This document shows positions 22,905 through 25,089 of a stretch of DNA of 25,089 nt, one piece after another. Each line of letters begins with the position of its first letter. Position 1 is the first letter of the stretch. The position numbers and the translations under genes are program-made. The notes beneath the pieces are model-generated. The model saw only the letters and a program-made list of their open reading frames with translations. It had not been told where the DNA came from and did not search any database. The DNA is taken from positions 1 through 25,089 of the forward strand of contig JAZNUB010000011.1 of assembly GCA_045592105.1 (NCBI GenBank), read 5' to 3'. The DNA comes from SIG636 sp045592105. GTDB lineage: Bacteria; Bacillota; Clostridia; Oscillospirales; CAG-382.

Positions 22905-22975
22905 GATATAATAAATAAAAAGCTTGTCACCAAACCCAAAGTTGCCACACTATATAAGCGGAAGGAGGAAGAGCC

Positions 22976-24565
22976 ATGACAGGTGTACTTTTGACGGATT
23001 TTACAGAAAACTATCTCCATAAGCTTTTTTACTTTTGCCTTAAGAAAACGGGAAACACCGATGCGGCAGAGGAGCTGACACAGGACATATCCTTACAAAT
23101 TGTGTCTGCAATCAGCAGCGGTACGGTTCCTACAGAGTTTTCTGCCTGGGTGTGGAAAATCGCACGCAACAGATATGCGGCGTGGGCAAAGGATAAACGC
23201 AAAACGCAGGCAACTCAAAGCGGCTTTGATATAGGCGACTACGAAATAGCGGATGACGGCGTAGACGTGCTTGAAGGTATTATTCAAGGCGAACAACTTT
23301 CTTTGCTAAGGCGTGAGCTTGCGTTTATTAAAAGTGACTACCGACAACTGCTTGTATCCTATTATGTAAATGATAACTCTGTCAGGGATATAGCCGCTGC
23401 TCTTTCTGTTTCCGTGGATTCAGTTAAGCAAAGGCTCGTAAGAGCAAGAAAAACATTGAAAGAAGGTATGGATATGGCAAGAGAATTTGGTGTAAGAAGC
23501 TACAAGCCCGAAAATATAAGCTTTGCGGCAAGCGGACATCAGCCCTCAGGGCTTCCGTGGTCTGCCGTGCAAAGAGCTATCCCCGTTAACATATTGCTCC
23601 AGGCAAGCAATAACCCCTCTACCTTGGAGGAGCTTTCCATGGAGTTGGGCATAGCCTTGCCCTATATGGAGGAAGAGGTGGAGCTGCTCAGAAAAGCCAC
23701 GCTTCTTGAAAAGCAAGTGGACAAATATATAACCAACTTTTTTATATTGGATAAGGAATGCAGACTTAGTGTGTATAACGCTCTGCGTGGGGAGTCTGAG
23801 GAAAGAAGCGATATTTTAAGCCGCATTATCGACGATACGCTTGAGGATGTGAGAGCGCTGTGCATAAAGCCCGAGCATATAAGCGACAACGCTTTCCGTT
23901 GGTTGCTCGTGCCACTTTTCATTGATTTTTGTGTGTACAGGATTGTAGACTTTGCGGTTTTAACCGAAACAAAACGCTCAAACGGAGAATCATGGGGCTT
24001 TGTGGGTTACGAAAACGCAGAGCTGCCCGAAAGCTGTTCCATGGGCAACAACGGCAAAGGCGACGGTGGAATGATGTTTTGGTGCTATAAATACGATGAC
24101 TACGGTATGTGGCACCAGTGTGGCGAGATAGAGGGCGAGCCTTTGCTACTCCTTGTGGATTGCTTGACAAACAGTAGAAAAACAAGCAGCTTTTCCAAGA
24201 CGGAGCAGATCCGTTGGAGCGAAGGTATTGCAGGGAAATATGCCCACGCAGACGATGAAGGCAACGTAATACCCGATATAGTTGTTTTTGCAAACGGCGG
24301 TGTTGAAAAGCTGAAAGAGCTTTTTGTAAGCCACCCTTTGTATTCCGAGTTTCATTCTTATTTCAAAAAAGCATACGATGAAATACAGGGCATATTCAAA
24401 AGGTACAGCCACGAGGTACTTCACGATAATTTGGATTACAATATCGCTATGGAGATGCTTGCGGCACGAATGATGTCCGTACACGACCTTGTAAATGCAG
24501 GTTATCTTGTTTTACCGGGCGACCCAAAAAAGTCAAATTATGGTATGTATATCAAATTTAATTAA
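22976..24565 (+). CDS. ECF-type sigma factor with a long winged-helix-containing C-terminal extension
   Basis: A 529-residue protein. Residues 8-76 are sigma region 2 (DAAEELTQDISLQI, FSAWVWKIARNRYAAW) and 106-163 region 4 with HTH NSVRDIAAALSVSVDSVKQRL. Residues 203-258 look like a winged helix (NPSTLEELSMELGIALPYMEEEVELL...). The rest (about 260-529) is a mixed alpha/beta domain I do not recognise, with GYENAELPESCSMGNNGKGDGG near 343-364 and many aromatic residues. No membrane segment and no adjacent anti-sigma gene are seen. AAGGAGG lies 7 nt before ATG. Upstream are AAACCCAAAGTTG (22932-22944) and TATATA, with no sigma-A -35, which fits self-control or another sigma (inference). Confidence 0.85.
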   Translation: MTGVLLTDFTENYLHKLFYFCLKKTGNTDAAEELTQDISLQIVSAISSGTVPTEFSAWVWKIARNRYAAWAKDKRKTQATQSGFDIGDYEIADDGVDVLEGIIQGEQLSLLRRELAFIKSDYRQLLVSYYVNDNSVRDIAAALSVSVDSVKQRLVRARKTLKEGMDMAREFGVRSYKPENISFAASGHQPSGLPWSAVQRAIPVNILLQASNNPSTLEELSMELGIALPYMEEEVELLRKATLLEKQVDKYITNFFILDKECRLSVYNALRGESEERSDILSRIIDDTLEDVRALCIKPEHISDNAFRWLLVPLFIDFCVYRIVDFAVLTETKRSNGESWGFVGYENAELPESCSMGNNGKGDGGMMFWCYKYDDYGMWHQCGEIEGEPLLLLVDCLTNSRKTSSFSKTEQIRWSEGIAGKYAHADDEGNVIPDIVVFANGGVEKLKELFVSHPLYSEFHSYFKKAYDEIQGIFKRYSHEVLHDNLDYNIAMEMLAARMMSVHDLVNAGYLVLPGDPKKSNYGMYIKFN

Positions 24566-24666
24566 TTGACTAATTAACAAAACACGCCGAAGAGCTGATT
24601 TTCCTCGGCAGGTTAAAGAAGTGGCAACACATAGTAACGAACTGAGTTACTGTAAAATTTAACTTT

Positions 24667-24702
24667 AGGGAGTCGGGTTTTAATACCTGTCTCCCTTTTT
24701 TT
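24667..24702 (+). terminator. Strong terminator of the second ECF gene
   Basis: AGGGAG/CTCCCT and CGGGT/ACCTG stack (one T-T mismatch) around TTTAAT and end in TTTTTTT. It is 100 bp after the stop codon. Between stop and terminator are two smaller hairpins (GCCGA/TCGGC near 24587-24611; AGTAAC/GTTACT near 24636). Confidence 0.8.
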
Positions 24703-24900
24703 AAACTTGGCTTTGCCTTTTTCGGTGGAGTAAAATTCGAGAATATTGGTAGGAAAAGACGGGATAGGGATTTGATAACGTGGTCGGGGATTTTTTTCTT
24801 CGGGCACATTGCTTTTCAGGTAACCGCTTATCCTCTCGAAGATCCTTTTGGCTATCTGAAATATTACCGAGCTGTCATAAGACTTATACCATAAGTATGT

Positions 24901-24946
24901 GCCCTCGTACTTATGTACATAAGTACAGGGCGCAGGGGAGACCCCT
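24901..24946. repeat. 20-bp perfect palindrome inside a GC stem, plus GGGG-AGA-CCCC
   Basis: GTACTTATGT followed by its exact complement ACATAAGTAC occupies 24907-24926, enclosed by GCCCT (24901-24905) and AGGGC (24927-24931). Directly after it AGGGG-AGA-CCCCT makes a second small hairpin (24934-24946). The 24703-24900 stretch before it holds no supported gene. Confidence 0.55.
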
Positions 24947-24968
24947 ACTACATCGTTAATATTAAAAC

Positions 24969-24997
24969 TTCACATTTTGCAAATAGTATGGTATACT
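24969..24997 (+). promoter_or_regulatory. Sigma-A promoter of the last, partial gene
   Basis: TTCACA (24969-24974), a 17-bp spacer and TATACT (24992-24997), 35 bp before the ATG. The leader contains CACATC/GATGTG (25001-25025), which would bury part of the AAAAAGGA ribosome binding site. Confidence 0.7.
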
Positions 24998-25032
24998 AAT
25001 CACATCTACTACAAAAAAGGATGTGTAGCCAT

Positions 25033-25089
25033 ATGAGTAAAGAAATCCGTTTAAGTGAAGAAGAACAGCTTTTTCTTACGAGCATTGTA
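25033..25089 (+). CDS. Partial gene cut by the window end
   Basis: Nineteen codons are visible, beginning MSKEIRLSEEEQLFLTSIV. AAAAAGGA lies about 10 nt before ATG and a promoter precedes it. The acidic, helical start could open a small DNA-binding or regulatory protein, but this is too short to assign. Confidence 0.6.
   Translation, partial: MSKEIRLSEEEQLFLTSIV

Noticed and set aside
24613..24978. A minus-strand frame open for about 120 codons ending in YYVLPLL
   Set aside because: It has no ATG or ribosome binding site, starts only at a GTG within it, crosses the terminator of the ECF gene, and runs through the 20-bp palindrome. A decayed gene end cannot be excluded, but I do not call it.

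Overview
The window looks like a chromosomal piece of an anaerobic, spore-forming Clostridia member (Oscillospiraceae/Ruminococcaceae-like). Evidence: an adjacent spoIID-spoIIQ pair, FeoAB ferrous iron uptake, a 2-hydroxyacyl-CoA dehydratase-type activase, strong AGGAGG ribosome binding sites, TTG/GTG starts, and many sigma-A promoters with 17-bp spacers. There is no CRISPR array, rRNA, phage gene or recognisable transposase. The species cannot be named from the sequence.

Region 1 (1-6066, mostly minus strand). A two-gene tRNA operon (tRNA-Leu TAA, then initiator tRNA-Met) has a perfect consensus promoter and its own terminator. Beyond it lie a 119-bp multi-stem palindromic element that resembles the initiator tRNA anticodon arm, and a 48-residue CxxC micro-ORF. 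Upstream of the tRNAs is a three-gene minus-strand operon: a double-ASKHA dehydratase activase, the split-off C-terminal part usually fused to it, and a secreted class A beta-lactamase-like lipoprotein.

Region 2 (6067-14650). A membrane-anchored phosphodiester glycosidase overlaps a small membrane protein gene. Next come feoA-feoB, a YwqG/DUF1963 protein, the convergent spoIIQ-spoIID sporulation pair with a good sigma-E-like promoter, an unknown polytopic membrane protein, a secreted C39-like cysteine peptidase, and tRNA-Leu(CAA) with a strong terminator.

Region 3 (14650-25089) looks like an accessory region rich in unusual single-chain regulators. In order: an XRE repressor-type HTH fused to a seven-rung beta-helix (DUF2807/GIN type); a GNAT acetyltransferase; a peptidase S51 gene broken by a one-base frameshift; an ECF sigma factor fused to a TPR-like helical region and a duplicated beta domain (873 aa); a small P-loop kinase; an APH-like phosphotransferase; an XRE regulator with a winged-helix-like tail; and a second ECF sigma factor with a different large C-terminal extension (529 aa). 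No anti-sigma gene is visible beside either sigma factor, so the C-terminal parts may be built-in regulators (inference). Several intergenic gaps here hold palindromic or REP-like hairpins and a repeated AAACCSAAAGTTG motif upstream of regulator genes. The window ends 19 codons into a new gene.
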